This document shows, in pieces, positions 36,133 through 44,031 of a stretch of DNA of 64,000 nucleotides (the stretch's first letter is position 1; each line of letters opens with the position of its first letter). Under the pieces are notes generated by a model. That model was given only the letters and a program-made list of their open reading frames with translations, searched no databases and had not been told where the DNA came from. The stretch spans positions 5,084,001-5,148,000 of the forward strand of contig NZ_JASVWB010000002.1 of NCBI RefSeq assembly GCF_030287445.1. The letters are read 5' to 3'. A program made the position numbers and the translations under genes. Origin of the DNA: Streptomyces sp. ALI-76-A. Lineage in GTDB: Bacteria > Actinomycetota > Actinomycetes > Streptomycetales > Streptomycetaceae.

Positions 36133-37326
36133 ATGTCGTATGTGGAGATGCCGGGCGCCAAGGTTCCGATCCGTATGTGGGCCGATCCCGCGACGGTCGA
36201 GGAAGGCGCGCTCCAGCAACTGCGCAACGTGGCGACCCTGCCGTGGATCGAGGGCCTCGCGGTCATGCCGGACGTCCACTACGGGAAGGGCGCGACCGTC
36301 GGGTCCGTCATCGCGATGCGGGGGGCCGTGTGTCCCGCGGCGGTCGGTGTCGACATCGGCTGCGGAATGTCGGCGGTCAGGACCTCCCTGACGGCGAACG
36401 ACCTTCCCGGGGACCTGTCGCGGCTGCGCTCGAAGATCGAGCAGGCGATTCCGGTGGGCCGGGGGATGCATGACACTCCCGTCGAGCCGGGGCGGTTCCA
36501 CGGGCTGGCCACCGGCGGGTGGGAGGAGTTCTGGGGGCGGTTCGACGGGGTCGCGGAGGCGGTGAGGTTCCGTCTTGAGCGCGCCGCAAAGCAGATGGGC
36601 ACGCTCGGTAGCGGCAATCACATGATCGAGGTGTGCCTCGACGAGTCGGATTCGGTCTGGCTCATGCTGCACTCCGGATCCCGGAACATCGGCAAGGAGC
36701 TGGCTGAATACCATATCGGTGTCGCCCAGAAGCTTCCGCACAACCAGGGTCTCGTCGACCGTGACCTTGCGGTGTTCGTATCGGACACCCCGCAGATGGC
36801 CGCATACAGGAATGACCTGTACTGGGCGCAGGAGTACGCCAAGTACAACCGCACGATCATGATGGCGCTCCTGAAGGAGGTGATGCGCAAGGAGTTCAAG
36901 AAGGCGAAGCCGGTATTCGAGCCTGAGATCTCCTGCCACCACAACTACGTGGCTGAGGAGCGGTATGAAGGCGTGGATCTTCTGGTCACGCGTAAGGGGG
37001 CGATCCGCGCGGGCTCCGGTGAGTACGGAATCATCCCCGGCTCGATGGGCACCAGCTCCTACATCGTGAAGGGGCTCGGAAACGAGAAGGCATTCAACTC
37101 GGCTTCGCACGGGGCGGGTAGGCGTATGAGTAGGAACGCCGCGAAGCGCCGGTTCACGGTGCGGGATCTGGAGGAGCAGACGCGGGGCGTCGAGTGCCGC
37201 AAGGACACTGGGGTTCTGGACGAGATTCCGGCCGCCTACAAGAACATCGACCAGGTGATGGCGCAGCAGCGGGATCTCGTTGAGGTGGTGGCGAAGCTGA
37301 AGCAGTTCATCTGCGTGAAGGGCTGA
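36133..37326 (+). CDS. rtcB: RtcB RNA-splicing ligase
   Basis: A 397-residue RtcB-family ligase that joins RNA 2',3'-cyclic or 3'-phosphate ends to 5'-OH ends with GTP and manganese. Metal ligands are visible: Asp74 and Cys77 (VGVDIGCGM), His163 (GSGNHM), His180 (LMLHSGSRN), the SCHHNYV histidines near 270, and the guanylylated His326 (SASHGAGRRMSR). No intein interrupts it. ATG 36133 follows GAGGA. Base composition is slightly lower in GC than the neighbours. It faces a decayed homing endonuclease gene. Confidence 0.94.
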   Translation: MSYVEMPGAKVPIRMWADPATVEEGALQQLRNVATLPWIEGLAVMPDVHYGKGATVGSVIAMRGAVCPAAVGVDIGCGMSAVRTSLTANDLPGDLSRLRSKIEQAIPVGRGMHDTPVEPGRFHGLATGGWEEFWGRFDGVAEAVRFRLERAAKQMGTLGSGNHMIEVCLDESDSVWLMLHSGSRNIGKELAEYHIGVAQKLPHNQGLVDRDLAVFVSDTPQMAAYRNDLYWAQEYAKYNRTIMMALLKEVMRKEFKKAKPVFEPEISCHHNYVAEERYEGVDLLVTRKGAIRAGSGEYGIIPGSMGTSSYIVKGLGNEKAFNSASHGAGRRMSRNAAKRRFTVRDLEEQTRGVECRKDTGVLDEIPAAYKNIDQVMAQQRDLVEVVAKLKQFICVKG

Positions 37327-37362
37327 CGTGTGAGGCTCCGGTCCGGATCGGAGCCTCACACG
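37327..37362. terminator. Bidirectional terminator between rtcB and endonuclease gene
   Basis: Perfect 14-bp stem CGTGTGAGGCTCCG / CGGAGCCTCACACG, loop GTCCGGAT, starting at the base after the rtcB stop codon. Confidence 0.9.
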
Positions 37363-37367
37363 GCCGG

Positions 37368-38214
37368 TCATCGCTGGGCCGGCAGTGGGACTCGGCCGGT
37401 GCGCATGCGCCAGAGGCGGATGGAGCAGCTCTTCGCTGTTCGGCCGAGTTCCCCGGCTGCGGCACTGTCGTTGTTCAGCCGCAGCAGCACGCGGTCCTCA
37501 TGCGCCGTCCAGTGACGTCGCTCGGGAGCGATTCTCATGCCCGCGGGTCGGACCCAGGCACCGGTCGAGTCGGCTTGGGCCTTCTTGCGCTCGAGTGACA
37601 GACAGCCCTCATAGTAGAGATGGGCTGCCAGTTTCTGCGCGTTCTCTTTCGTGTAGAGGATGTTGTAGATGCCGTCTCGAGCATTACGCTTCAAGGAGCG
37701 CTCCGCTCCAGTGATCTTCCTTCGTCTCCCTGAGTACCTCCAGTACGGGCCTCGGCGCATACTGGTGCTTTTACGCAGGGGAATCCCCTGGCGGGTATGG
37801 CCCACGGAACCATCGGCGTCGATGACCCCGCGGAGATAGTCGCGAGGGGAGAACTCGGCCTGGGGTGGAGTGATCTTCTTCGACTTTCGGCCGCACGGAA
37901 GGCCGAGGTCCCTGAGCTTGATTCTGGCTGCGAGGGAGCACAGGCTCCAGACCGCCGTGCGGGAGGCCTCAGCGAAGTTCGTGGACCGGATGCGCTCGGT
38001 GACGCCGCTGTAGTACGGCGTGATCCTCTGGAACTCTCGCAGGAGCGCGATGTCCCGGGCGTTGATCTCGACGGTCAACTTGCCTCTCTGGCCCGCCCCC
38101 TTGCTGTAGATGCCCGTCCGCCTGCAAGAAGCCGAACATGTACGCGTACTCCGGGACCCTGAGGTCCATGAACTCGTTGGCGTTAGGCTCGCGTTCAGCC
38201 ATGAGGAAGCGCAT
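37368..38214 (-). pseudogene. LAGLIDADG homing endonuclease with C-terminal Myb/SANT-like domain, frameshifted
   Basis: Two reading frames together encode one protein of about 281 residues. The first (from ATG 38214) has LAGLIDADG motif 1, YMFGFLQADGHL; the second has KLTVEINARDIALLREFQ, then motif 2, YLRGVIDADGSVG. They join in frame if one base at about 38107 is removed. After motif 2 come basic sequence and a C-terminal segment WTAHEDRVLLRLNN...LGRTAKSCSIRLWRMRTG, resembling Myb/SANT-type DNA-binding helices. The gene is less GC-rich than its neighbours, so it was probably acquired. It is free-standing, not inside an intron or intein that I can see. Confidence 0.8.
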
Positions 38215-38231
38215 TCCTTCCTTGCTGGTCA

Positions 38232-38265
38232 GGCCCTCGGTCGGGCGGCATCCCGGTCGAGGGCC
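38232..38265 (-). other. Hairpin upstream of the endonuclease gene
   Basis: GGCCCTCG and CGAGGGCC, extended inward by four more pairs past two mismatches, 18 bp upstream of the endonuclease start. It could be a leader structure, or a terminator protecting against read-through. Confidence 0.45.
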
Positions 38266-38359
38266 GTGGTGTTGATGGTGCGGCGCGAGCCTAGGGTGTG
38301 CGTTCGGGCGACATGCGGGTGATCGACAGCGTTCACTCCTGTGAGTTACCGCAGCCGCT

Positions 38360-38446
38360 TTACCTCGGAGCGTGGGTCACCGCGTAGATCATCACGAACG
38401 CCACGATGCGGATGCCGAAGAAGAAGTAGGCGAGCCACCACCACAT
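38360..38446 (-). CDS. Possible small membrane protein
   Basis: A 28-codon reading frame from ATG 38446 encodes MWWWLAYFFFGIRIVAFVMI and a short tail (YAVTHAPR). In frame upstream, the hydrophilic stretch PERHRLDEETENERH looks like genuine coding sequence, so the protein may extend back to about 38503, overlapping the end of the SDR gene, but no ATG or GTG start is visible there. A charged N-terminus followed by one very aromatic membrane helix is typical of small Streptomyces membrane proteins. Confidence 0.45.
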   Translation of the reverse strand: MWWWLAYFFFGIRIVAFVMIYAVTHAPR

Positions 38447-38504
38447 GTGGCGTTCGTTCTCGGTCTCCTCGTCGAGGCGGTGGCGTTCGGGGTCGGCGGG
38501 GGCA

Positions 38505-39281
38505 TCAGCGGTCCCGGTGGACCTTTGTGTTGGAGGCCTGGGCGCGGGGGCGGACCACCAGGAGGTCGATGTTGACGTGGCTGGGGCGGGTCACCGCCCA
38601 GGTGATGGTGTCGGCGACGTCGTCGGCGGTGAGGGGCTCGGCCACGCCCTCGTAGACCTTCTCCGCGCGCTCCTGGTCGCCGCCGAAGCGGGTGAGCGCG
38701 AACTCGTCCGTCCTGACCATGCCGGGCGCGATCTCGATGACCCGGACCGGGCGGCCGACGATCTCCAGGCGCAGGGTCTCGGCGAGGACGTGGGCGCCGT
38801 GCTTGGCGGCGACATAGCCCGCGCCGCCCTCGTAGGTGCCGTGGCCGGCGGTGGAGGAGACGACGACGATCGTGCCGTCGCCGCTCGCGTCCAACTTGGG
38901 GAGCAGCGCCTGGGTGAGGTTGAGGGTGCCGATGACGTTGGTCTCGTACATCGTGCGCCAGTCGGCCGGGTCGCCGGTGGCCACCGGGTCGGCGCCGAGT
39001 GCTCCGCCCGCGTTGTTGACGAGCACGCCGATCGTCTGGAAGGCGGACGCGAACTCGTCCACCGCCGCGCGGTCCGTGACGTCCAGCGGGTACGCCGTCG
39101 CCTGGTGGCCGGCTGTGATGATCTCCTCGGCCAGCGCCTCGACGCGGTCCTTGCGGCGGGCGGTGAGGACGACGCGGTAGCCGGCCGCGGCCAGCTGCCG
39201 GGCCGTGGCGGCGCCGATTCCGCTGCTCGCACCGGTGACGACGGCGATGCGGGAGGCGGCGGACGGTGCGGCGGTGGCCAT
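38505..39281 (-). CDS. Short-chain dehydrogenase/reductase (SDR)
   Basis: A 258-residue classical SDR. NADP binding is shown by TGASSGIGAATA near residue 17 and the basic TARRKDRVE loop; NNAGG follows, the catalytic Ser is in VVVSSTAG, and YVAAKHG holds Tyr and Lys of the YxxxK pair. It resembles the YdfG/serine-3-dehydrogenase-like group with broad hydroxy-acid or carbonyl specificity. ATG 39281 has GAGGAG upstream. Confidence 0.92.
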   Translation of the reverse strand: MATAAPSAASRIAVVTGASSGIGAATARQLAAAGYRVVLTARRKDRVEALAEEIITAGHQATAYPLDVTDRAAVDEFASAFQTIGVLVNNAGGALGADPVATGDPADWRTMYETNVIGTLNLTQALLPKLDASGDGTIVVVSSTAGHGTYEGGAGYVAAKHGAHVLAETLRLEIVGRPVRVIEIAPGMVRTDEFALTRFGGDQERAEKVYEGVAEPLTADDVADTITWAVTRPSHVNIDLLVVRPRAQASNTKVHRDR

Positions 39282-39516
39282 GGGCTGCTCCTCGGGCGGG
39301 GCGGTGGGGCGGTGGGACGGGCGGGGGGCTCGGAGGCCTTGGGGCGAAAGCCCGTCCGGCCAGGATAGGCGGGTGGCCTCGGCGGTCGGGGGGCGGTCCG
39401 GTGGACGGTCAGTGGCCATGACCGGCGCCGGTCGGTCCGCGCCCGTTGCTCGGCGCGCGGAGCGGTGCGGTGGGAGAATGAGGGGGGTGATCCCCTGACT
39501 TCTGTGGAGGTGGATC

Positions 39517-39951
39517 ATGGGACAGGCACGTGAGGTCATGGACCGGCTCACGGAGGCGCTGACCACGCATCCCGATCCGAGGGCGATCGGCGAGCTGTAC
39601 GCCGAGGACGCGGTCGCCTTCACCCCCGACGAGGGGGAGATCCGCGGGCGCGACCGCATCACCGCGTACTGGCGGCAGATGACGGAGGCGGTCCCTGAGG
39701 CCAGGTTCGAGACGCTGCACGCCTACGAGACCGGCGACACGGCGATCGACGAGGGCGTCTTCAGCGGGCGCAACACCGGGCCGCTGCACCTGCCCAACGG
39801 GGAGACGCTCCCCCCGACGCAGAAGGAGTTCAGGATCCGGGGCGTGGACATCGCCACCGTGAAGGACGGCCGGATCGTGGACTACCGGCTCTACTTCGAC
39901 GAGATGGACTTCCTGGGGCAGCTGGGGCTGCTGCCCGACGACCAGGCCTGA
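39517..39951 (+). CDS. SnoaL/NTF2-like (ketosteroid isomerase fold) protein
   Basis: A 144-residue single-domain protein with the NTF2-like pattern: an N-terminal helix, then ELYAEDAVAFTPDEGEIRGRDRITAYW and a C-terminal strand run ending GRIVDYRLYFDEMDFLGQLG. Such proteins bind small hydrophobic ligands or act as isomerases or hydrolases; no catalytic pair can be assigned. Strong ribosome binding site GGAGGTGG. It is followed by a 32-bp tandem repeat tract. Confidence 0.82.
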   Translation: MGQAREVMDRLTEALTTHPDPRAIGELYAEDAVAFTPDEGEIRGRDRITAYWRQMTEAVPEARFETLHAYETGDTAIDEGVFSGRNTGPLHLPNGETLPPTQKEFRIRGVDIATVKDGRIVDYRLYFDEMDFLGQLGLLPDDQA

Positions 39952-39960
39952 CGGGTACGA

Positions 39961-40080
39961 CCTGCCCGTACGGCGTGACGGTACGGCCCCGTCCTGCCCG
40001 TACGGCGTGACGGTACGGCCCCGTCCTGCCCGTGCGCCGTGCGGTACGGCCCCGACCTGCCTGTACGGCGTGACGGTACC
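39961..40080. repeat. 32-bp tandem repeat, nearly four copies
   Basis: Units start at 39961, 39993, 40025 and 40056, each beginning CCTGCCCGTACGGCGTGACG or a variant. The first two copies are identical over 32 bp, the third has several substitutions and is 31 bp, and the fourth is truncated. Each unit contains the inverted element CCGTACGG, so the tract could form several short hairpins between two converging genes. Confidence 0.92.
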
Positions 40081-40104
40081 GCTCGACCGTGCCCCTGCGT
40101 CCGG

Positions 40105-40440
40105 TCAGTCGCCCCTCGGCGCGTACATGATCACCGCCATGCCCGCGAGGCAGATCAGCGCGCCGGTGACGTCCCAGCGGTCCGGGCGGTAGCCGTCCGC
40201 GGCCATCCCCCAGGCCAGTGAGCCGGCGACGAAGACACCGCCGTACGCGGCGAGGATGCGGCCGAACTCCGCGTCCGGCTGGAGCGTGGCGACGAAGCCG
40301 TACGCGCCGAGGGCCAGGACGCCCGCGCCGATCCAGATCCAGCCGCGGTGCTCGCGCACGCCCTGCCAGACCAGCCAGGCGCCGCCGATCTCGAAGAGGG
40401 CGGCGACGAGGAAGAGGGCGGCGGAGCGGAGCACGAACAT
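40105..40440 (-). CDS. YnfA/UPF0060 family small membrane protein
   Basis: A 111-residue integral membrane protein with four predicted helices ([72 protein letters not shown]). The [10 protein letters not shown] and AAYGGVF...D segments are typical of UPF0060, an SMR-like family of unknown transport role. ATG 40440 is used. Confidence 0.92.
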   Translation of the reverse strand: MFVLRSAALFLVAALFEIGGAWLVWQGVREHRGWIWIGAGVLALGAYGFVATLQPDAEFGRILAAYGGVFVAGSLAWGMAADGYRPDRWDVTGALICLAGMAVIMYAPRGD

Positions 40441-40564
40441 GGGGGCAGCCTCGCATGCCGGGCCGGCCGGGCCGGCGGTCGGCGTCACCTGTTGGACGGC
40501 GCCTGTCCGTCGCCGCACGTGGGATACATCCGTACGACCACGGCTGAGCGAGGGAGTGGGCGGT

Positions 40565-41035
40565 ATGCGGGTGATCGCGGTGTGCGTGACGGCGTCGGCG
40601 GCCTTGGCGGTCGTCGGCGGGGCGGTTCCGGTCGCGGGGGCCGAGGGGGTTCCGGAGGCCGACCTCGCCTATCACGGCTCCGCCGCGATGGCCGGGGGCC
40701 GGGTCGAGGTGCGGTTCACTCCGCGCAACCACGGTCCGTCGGCGGTGCCGGACGCGACGGTGCGGCTGCGCTGGTCGGAGCCGTTGGCGGACCAGCAGGC
40801 GCTGCCGGAGGGGTGTGCGCGGGCGGGGGAGCGCGTGGTGGTGTGCCGGACGGGTGCGCTGGCCGCGGACGAGGTGGGGGAGCGGATCGGTCTGCGGGTC
40901 CTGCTGCGTCAGGAGCCGTCGGAGGTGCTGCTGGAGCTGGACACGGTGTGGGGCGGCGGGGCGGTGGACGGGAACCGGGCGAACGACCAGCAGCGGGTGC
41001 TGGTGCTGGACACCGGGGACACGTACCACTTCTGA
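40565..41035 (+). CDS. Small secreted protein with a CARDB/DUF11-like beta domain
   Basis: A 156-residue protein with a signal peptide ([20 protein letters not shown], likely cut after VAGAEG) and a single beta-rich domain containing [20 protein letters not shown] and [18 protein letters not shown]. This is the pattern of Ig-like repeats that describe excess or natural-number growth of secreted Streptomyces proteins; two cysteines (CAR...VCRTG) may form a disulfide. Its function is unknown. It converges on the HxlR regulator. Confidence 0.75.
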   Translation: MRVIAVCVTASAALAVVGGAVPVAGAEGVPEADLAYHGSAAMAGGRVEVRFTPRNHGPSAVPDATVRLRWSEPLADQQALPEGCARAGERVVVCRTGALAADEVGERIGLRVLLRQEPSEVLLELDTVWGGGAVDGNRANDQQRVLVLDTGDTYHF

Positions 41036-41042
41036 GGACCGC

Positions 41043-41450
41043 TCAGCTTGTGTGCCCCTCGGTGTCGTAGCGGTCCCGGGCTTCGTGGACCTGCTCGATG
41101 TGGGTCTCCGCCCAGTCCTTCACCGCCACCAGCAGCAGGCTGAGGCTGCGGCCGAGAGGGGTGAGCTCGTAGTCGACGCGGACCGGCACGGACGGGGTGA
41201 CCGTGCGGGTGAGCAGGCCGTCGCGTTCCAGTGAGCGCAGGGTCTGGGTCAGCATCTTGGGGCTGACGCCGGCGATCCGGCGGCCGAGGTCGCTGTAGCG
41301 CTGGGGGCCGTCGGCGAGGGCGGAGACGACGAGGCTGACCCACTTGTCGCTGAGCCGGTCCAGGAGCTGGTTGGTGGGGCAGCCCTTGATGAACGCGTCG
41401 TACTCGACGCGGGCCTGTTCGCGCCGCTGGGCCGCCGTCATGGTCACCAT
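41043..41450 (-). CDS. HxlR family transcriptional regulator
   Basis: A 135-residue winged-helix protein. The conserved start ...CPTNQLLDRLSDKWVSLVV and RYSDLGRRIAGVSPKMLTQTLRSLERDGLLTR-type recognition region define HxlR proteins. One Cys (GCP) near the N-terminus is the usual redox-sensing position, consistent with control of a quinone or carbonyl reductase. It is divergent from the MDR oxidoreductase, with an inverted repeat between them, so it probably controls that gene and itself. Confidence 0.92.
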   Translation of the reverse strand: MVTMTAAQRREQARVEYDAFIKGCPTNQLLDRLSDKWVSLVVSALADGPQRYSDLGRRIAGVSPKMLTQTLRSLERDGLLTRTVTPSVPVRVDYELTPLGRSLSLLLVAVKDWAETHIEQVHEARDRYDTEGHTS

Positions 41451-41486
41451 GGCTCACCTCCGGGGTAGGTACGCACCTGTGGGTAA

Positions 41487-41507
41487 CTACTTACTTATAG
41501 ATAGTAG
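41487..41507. promoter_or_regulatory. Likely HxlR operator
   Basis: An imperfect inverted repeat CTACTTAC-TTATA-GATAGTAG in AT-rich sequence between the divergent regulator and oxidoreductase genes. HxlR-type operators often contain short TAC/GTA half-sites. The low GC content stands out locally. Confidence 0.6.
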
Positions 41508-41578
41508 CTCTTCCTAGGGTTGCGGCCAGCTGCGGGGACGCCGCGGCGGACACAACCGTGATCGAGGAGCTTCCAGTC

Positions 41579-42499
41579 ATGCGTGCAGCAGTGGTGACGA
41601 CGTTCGGCGGACCCGAGGCCGTACGGATCGTGGAGACCGAGGTGCCGGAGCCGGTCGCGGGGCAGGTGCGGATCAAGGTCGCGGCGGCCACCCTGAACCC
41701 GGTGGACGCCGGGGTGCGGGCGGGCGTCTTCGGGGGAACGGGCGGGCGGATCGGGCTGGGCTGGGACGCCGCCGGAACGGTGGACGCGGTCGGCCCGGCC
41801 GAGGGCTCCGGTTCCGGTTCCGGTTCCGGGGGCGCGTGGAGCGTGGGCGACGAGGTGGTGGCCCTCGACTACGGCACGGGGAAGCCGCTGGGCACGCACG
41901 CCGAGTACGTCGTGGTGGACGCGGACGCGGTGGCCCCGGCGCCGCGGACGGCCGACGCGGTCGAGGCGGCGACACTGCCGCTGAACGCGCTGACCGCCGC
42001 ACAGGCCCTGGACCTGCTGGAGCTGGCGCCGGGCCGGTCGCTGCTGGTGACCGGGGCCGCGGGCGCGGTCGGCGGCTACGCCGTCCAGCTCGCCGCGCAC
42101 CAGGGGGTCTCGGTGACCGCGCTGGCCCGCCCGGAGGACGCGGAGCTCGTACGGTCCCTGGGAGCCGCGCACTTCGCCGGCGGCACCGTGGAGGCCGGCG
42201 GCTTCGACGCCGTACTGGACGCGGCGGTCCTCGGCGAGGCGGCCCTCGCGTGGGTGCGGGACGGGGGCGCCTACGTCGGCGTCATCCCGGGGGCGTCCCC
42301 GGCGCCGGTGCGGGGGGTGCGGGTCGGCACGGTCGAGGTGAGTGCCGACGGGGCGCGGCTGGCGCGGCTGGCCGGGCTGGTGGACGAGGGGGTGCTGACC
42401 CTCCGGGTGGCCGAGACGTACGCCCTGGACGAGGCGCCGAAGGCGCACGCCCGGCTCGCGGAGGGTGGAGTGCGGGGGCGGCTGGTGCTGGTCCCCTGA
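41579..42499 (+). CDS. NADP-dependent quinone oxidoreductase (MDR/zinc-free ADH family)
   Basis: A 306-residue medium-chain dehydrogenase of the quinone oxidoreductase type. It has a GroES-like start (VRIKVAAATLNPVDAGVRAG), a cofactor-binding LLVTGAAGAVGGYAVQLA, and no structural zinc cysteines. ATG 41579 has GAGGAG upstream. Its product likely reduces quinones or enones with NADPH. The divergent HxlR regulator is the obvious controller. An SGSGSG tract (GSGSGSGSGG) near residue 80 is an unusual insertion in the catalytic domain. Confidence 0.9.
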   Translation: MRAAVVTTFGGPEAVRIVETEVPEPVAGQVRIKVAAATLNPVDAGVRAGVFGGTGGRIGLGWDAAGTVDAVGPAEGSGSGSGSGGAWSVGDEVVALDYGTGKPLGTHAEYVVVDADAVAPAPRTADAVEAATLPLNALTAAQALDLLELAPGRSLLVTGAAGAVGGYAVQLAAHQGVSVTALARPEDAELVRSLGAAHFAGGTVEAGGFDAVLDAAVLGEAALAWVRDGGAYVGVIPGASPAPVRGVRVGTVEVSADGARLARLAGLVDEGVLTLRVAETYALDEAPKAHARLAEGGVRGRLVLVP

Positions 42500-42564
42500 G
42501 CGGCGGGCGGCTCGTCTCGGGCCGGGGCGCCCGGGGCCGGGCGCGGATCGCCGGGGCGCCGTAG

Positions 42565-42667
42565 ACCGGTGGGAACGGGGTGGGCGTACGCCGGTGGGGA
42601 ACGGGGTGGGTGTACACCGGTGGGAACCAGGTGGGTGTACACCGGTGGAAACCAGGTGTGTGTACCG
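42565..42667. repeat. 25-26 bp tandem repeat, four copies
   Basis: Units starting near 42565, 42591, 42617 and 42642, each of the form CCGGTGGGAACGGGGTGGG followed by a TGTACA-like end. Copies differ at several positions and in length by one base. Confidence 0.88.
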
Positions 42668-42830
42668 GCGCGCGCCCGGACGAGGGTGGCGACCGCCCGC
42701 CCTGGTGAAGTGCGGGATCGGACCGGCCGTGACCCCGAGGACTGACCGATCCGGTCGCGAACCCCGATGACCGGGACGAGCGGACCGGCCACAGCCGGGC
42801 GCGCGGCCCCTGCGTGCCAGGCCCCCGGCA

Positions 42831-42878
42831 TACAGCGCCCACCGGCACCCGCAGTACAGCGCCCACCGGCACCCGGAA
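42831..42878. repeat. 24-bp direct repeat, two copies
   Basis: TACAGCGCCCACCGGCACCC plus four bases at 42831-42854 and 42855-42878, differing only at the last few bases. Confidence 0.85.
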
Positions 42879-42911
42879 TACAGGGAGGGGCGGGGCCGTT
42901 CAAAGGTTATA

Positions 42912-42925
42912 GTTGAACGGTCAAC
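42912..42925. promoter_or_regulatory. Inverted repeat operator upstream of LLM oxidoreductase
   Basis: GTTGA-ACGG-TCAAC, a perfect 5-bp inverted repeat 21 bp before the ATG, overlapping a probable -10 region (TTATAGT at 42907-42913). The shape resembles MarR-type operators. No MarR-type gene lies next to it, so the regulator would be encoded elsewhere. Confidence 0.6.
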
Positions 42926-42945
42926 AACTTGGAGGTTGAGCGACC

Positions 42946-44031
42946 ATGCAGTTCGGGATCTTCAGCGTCGGCGACGTCACGCCGGACCCGACCACGGGCC
43001 GTACGCCGACCGAGCACGAGCGGATCAAGGCGATGGTCGCCATCGCGCTGAAGGCCGAGGAGGTCGGGCTCGACGTCTTCGCGACCGGCGAGCACCACAA
43101 CCCGCCCTTCGTGCCGTCGTCGCCGACGACCATGCTCGGATACGTGGCCGCGAAGACGGAGAAGCTGATCCTCTCCACCTCCACGACGCTGATCACCACC
43201 AACGACCCGGTGAAGATCGCCGAGGACTTCGCGATGCTCCAGCACCTGGCCGACGGGCGCGTCGACCTGATGATGGGGCGCGGCAACACCGGCCCGGTCT
43301 ACCCCTGGTTCGGGCAGGACATCCGGCAGGGCATCAACCTCGCCGTCGAGAACTACGCCCTGCTGCGCCGGCTGTGGCGCGAGGACGTCGTGGACTGGGA
43401 GGGGAAGTTCCGTACCCCGCTCCAGGGGTTCACGTCCACGCCCCGCCCGCTGGACGGCGTGCCCCCGTTCGTCTGGCACGGCTCGATCCGCTCGCCGGAG
43501 ATCGCCGAGCAGGCCGCGTACTACGGCGACGGCTTCTTCCACAACAACATCTTCTGGCCGGCCGACCACACCAAGCGGATGGTCGAGCTGTACCGGACCC
43601 GGTACGCCCACTACGGGCACGGCACGCCCGAGCAGGCGATCGTCGGACTGGGCGGCCAGGTGTTCATGAGGAGGAACTCGCAGGACGCGGTGCGTGAGTT
43701 CCGGCCCTACTTCGACGTGGCGCCCGTCTACGGGCACGGGCCGACCCTGGAGGAGTTCACCGACCAGACCCCGCTGACCGTGGGCTCGCCGCAGCAGGTG
43801 ATCGAGAAGACGCTGGCCTTCCGCGAGTACGCCGGCGACTACCAGCGCCAGCTGTTCCTGCTCGACCACGCGGGGCTGCCGCTGAAGACCGTGCTGGAGC
43901 AGCTCGACCTGCTCGGTGAGGAGGTCGTGCCGGTGCTGCGCGAGGAGTTCGCGAAGGACCGTCCGGCCGAGGTGCCCGAGGCCCCGACCCACTCTTCCCT
44001 CAAGGCTTCCCAGGAGGTGACCGTCCGATGA
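42946..44031 (+). CDS. LLM-class flavin-dependent oxidoreductase (CE1758-like luciferase family)
   Basis: A 361-residue flavin-dependent monooxygenase of the bacterial luciferase fold: MQFGIFSVGD at strand 1, VFATGEHHNPPFVPSSP, DGRVDLMMGRGNTGPVYPWF and HGSIRSPEIAEQAAYYGDGFF are typical. It should use reduced FMN and oxygen; the substrate is unknown. It overlaps the FMN reductase gene by 4 bp (ATGA), which makes a self-contained two-component monooxygenase operon. This pairing is widespread in actinobacteria. Confidence 0.92.
   Translation: MQFGIFSVGDVTPDPTTGRTPTEHERIKAMVAIALKAEEVGLDVFATGEHHNPPFVPSSPTTMLGYVAAKTEKLILSTSTTLITTNDPVKIAEDFAMLQHLADGRVDLMMGRGNTGPVYPWFGQDIRQGINLAVENYALLRRLWREDVVDWEGKFRTPLQGFTSTPRPLDGVPPFVWHGSIRSPEIAEQAAYYGDGFFHNNIFWPADHTKRMVELYRTRYAHYGHGTPEQAIVGLGGQVFMRRNSQDAVREFRPYFDVAPVYGHGPTLEEFTDQTPLTVGSPQQVIEKTLAFREYAGDYQRQLFLLDHAGLPLKTVLEQLDLLGEEVVPVLREEFAKDRPAEVPEAPTHSSLKASQEVTVR

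Larger units (their letters stand above)
42500..42945. other. 446-bp intergenic region with two repeat tracts and a promoter
   Basis: No gene is visible. It contains four copies of a 25-26 bp unit (42565-42667), two copies of a 24-bp unit (42831-42878) and, at its end, an AT-rich promoter segment with an inverted repeat just upstream of the LLM oxidoreductase gene. Confidence 0.75.

Noticed and set aside
36133..37326. Intein within rtcB
   Set aside because: RtcB reads straight through at normal length with no intein splice-junction motifs; the homing endonuclease is a separate gene.
37800..38322. Plus-strand frames opposite the endonuclease gene
   Set aside because: The minus strand holds both LAGLIDADG motifs, so these are shadows.
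42565..42667. CRISPR array
   Set aside because: The repeat units abut each other without spacers, and no cas genes are present.
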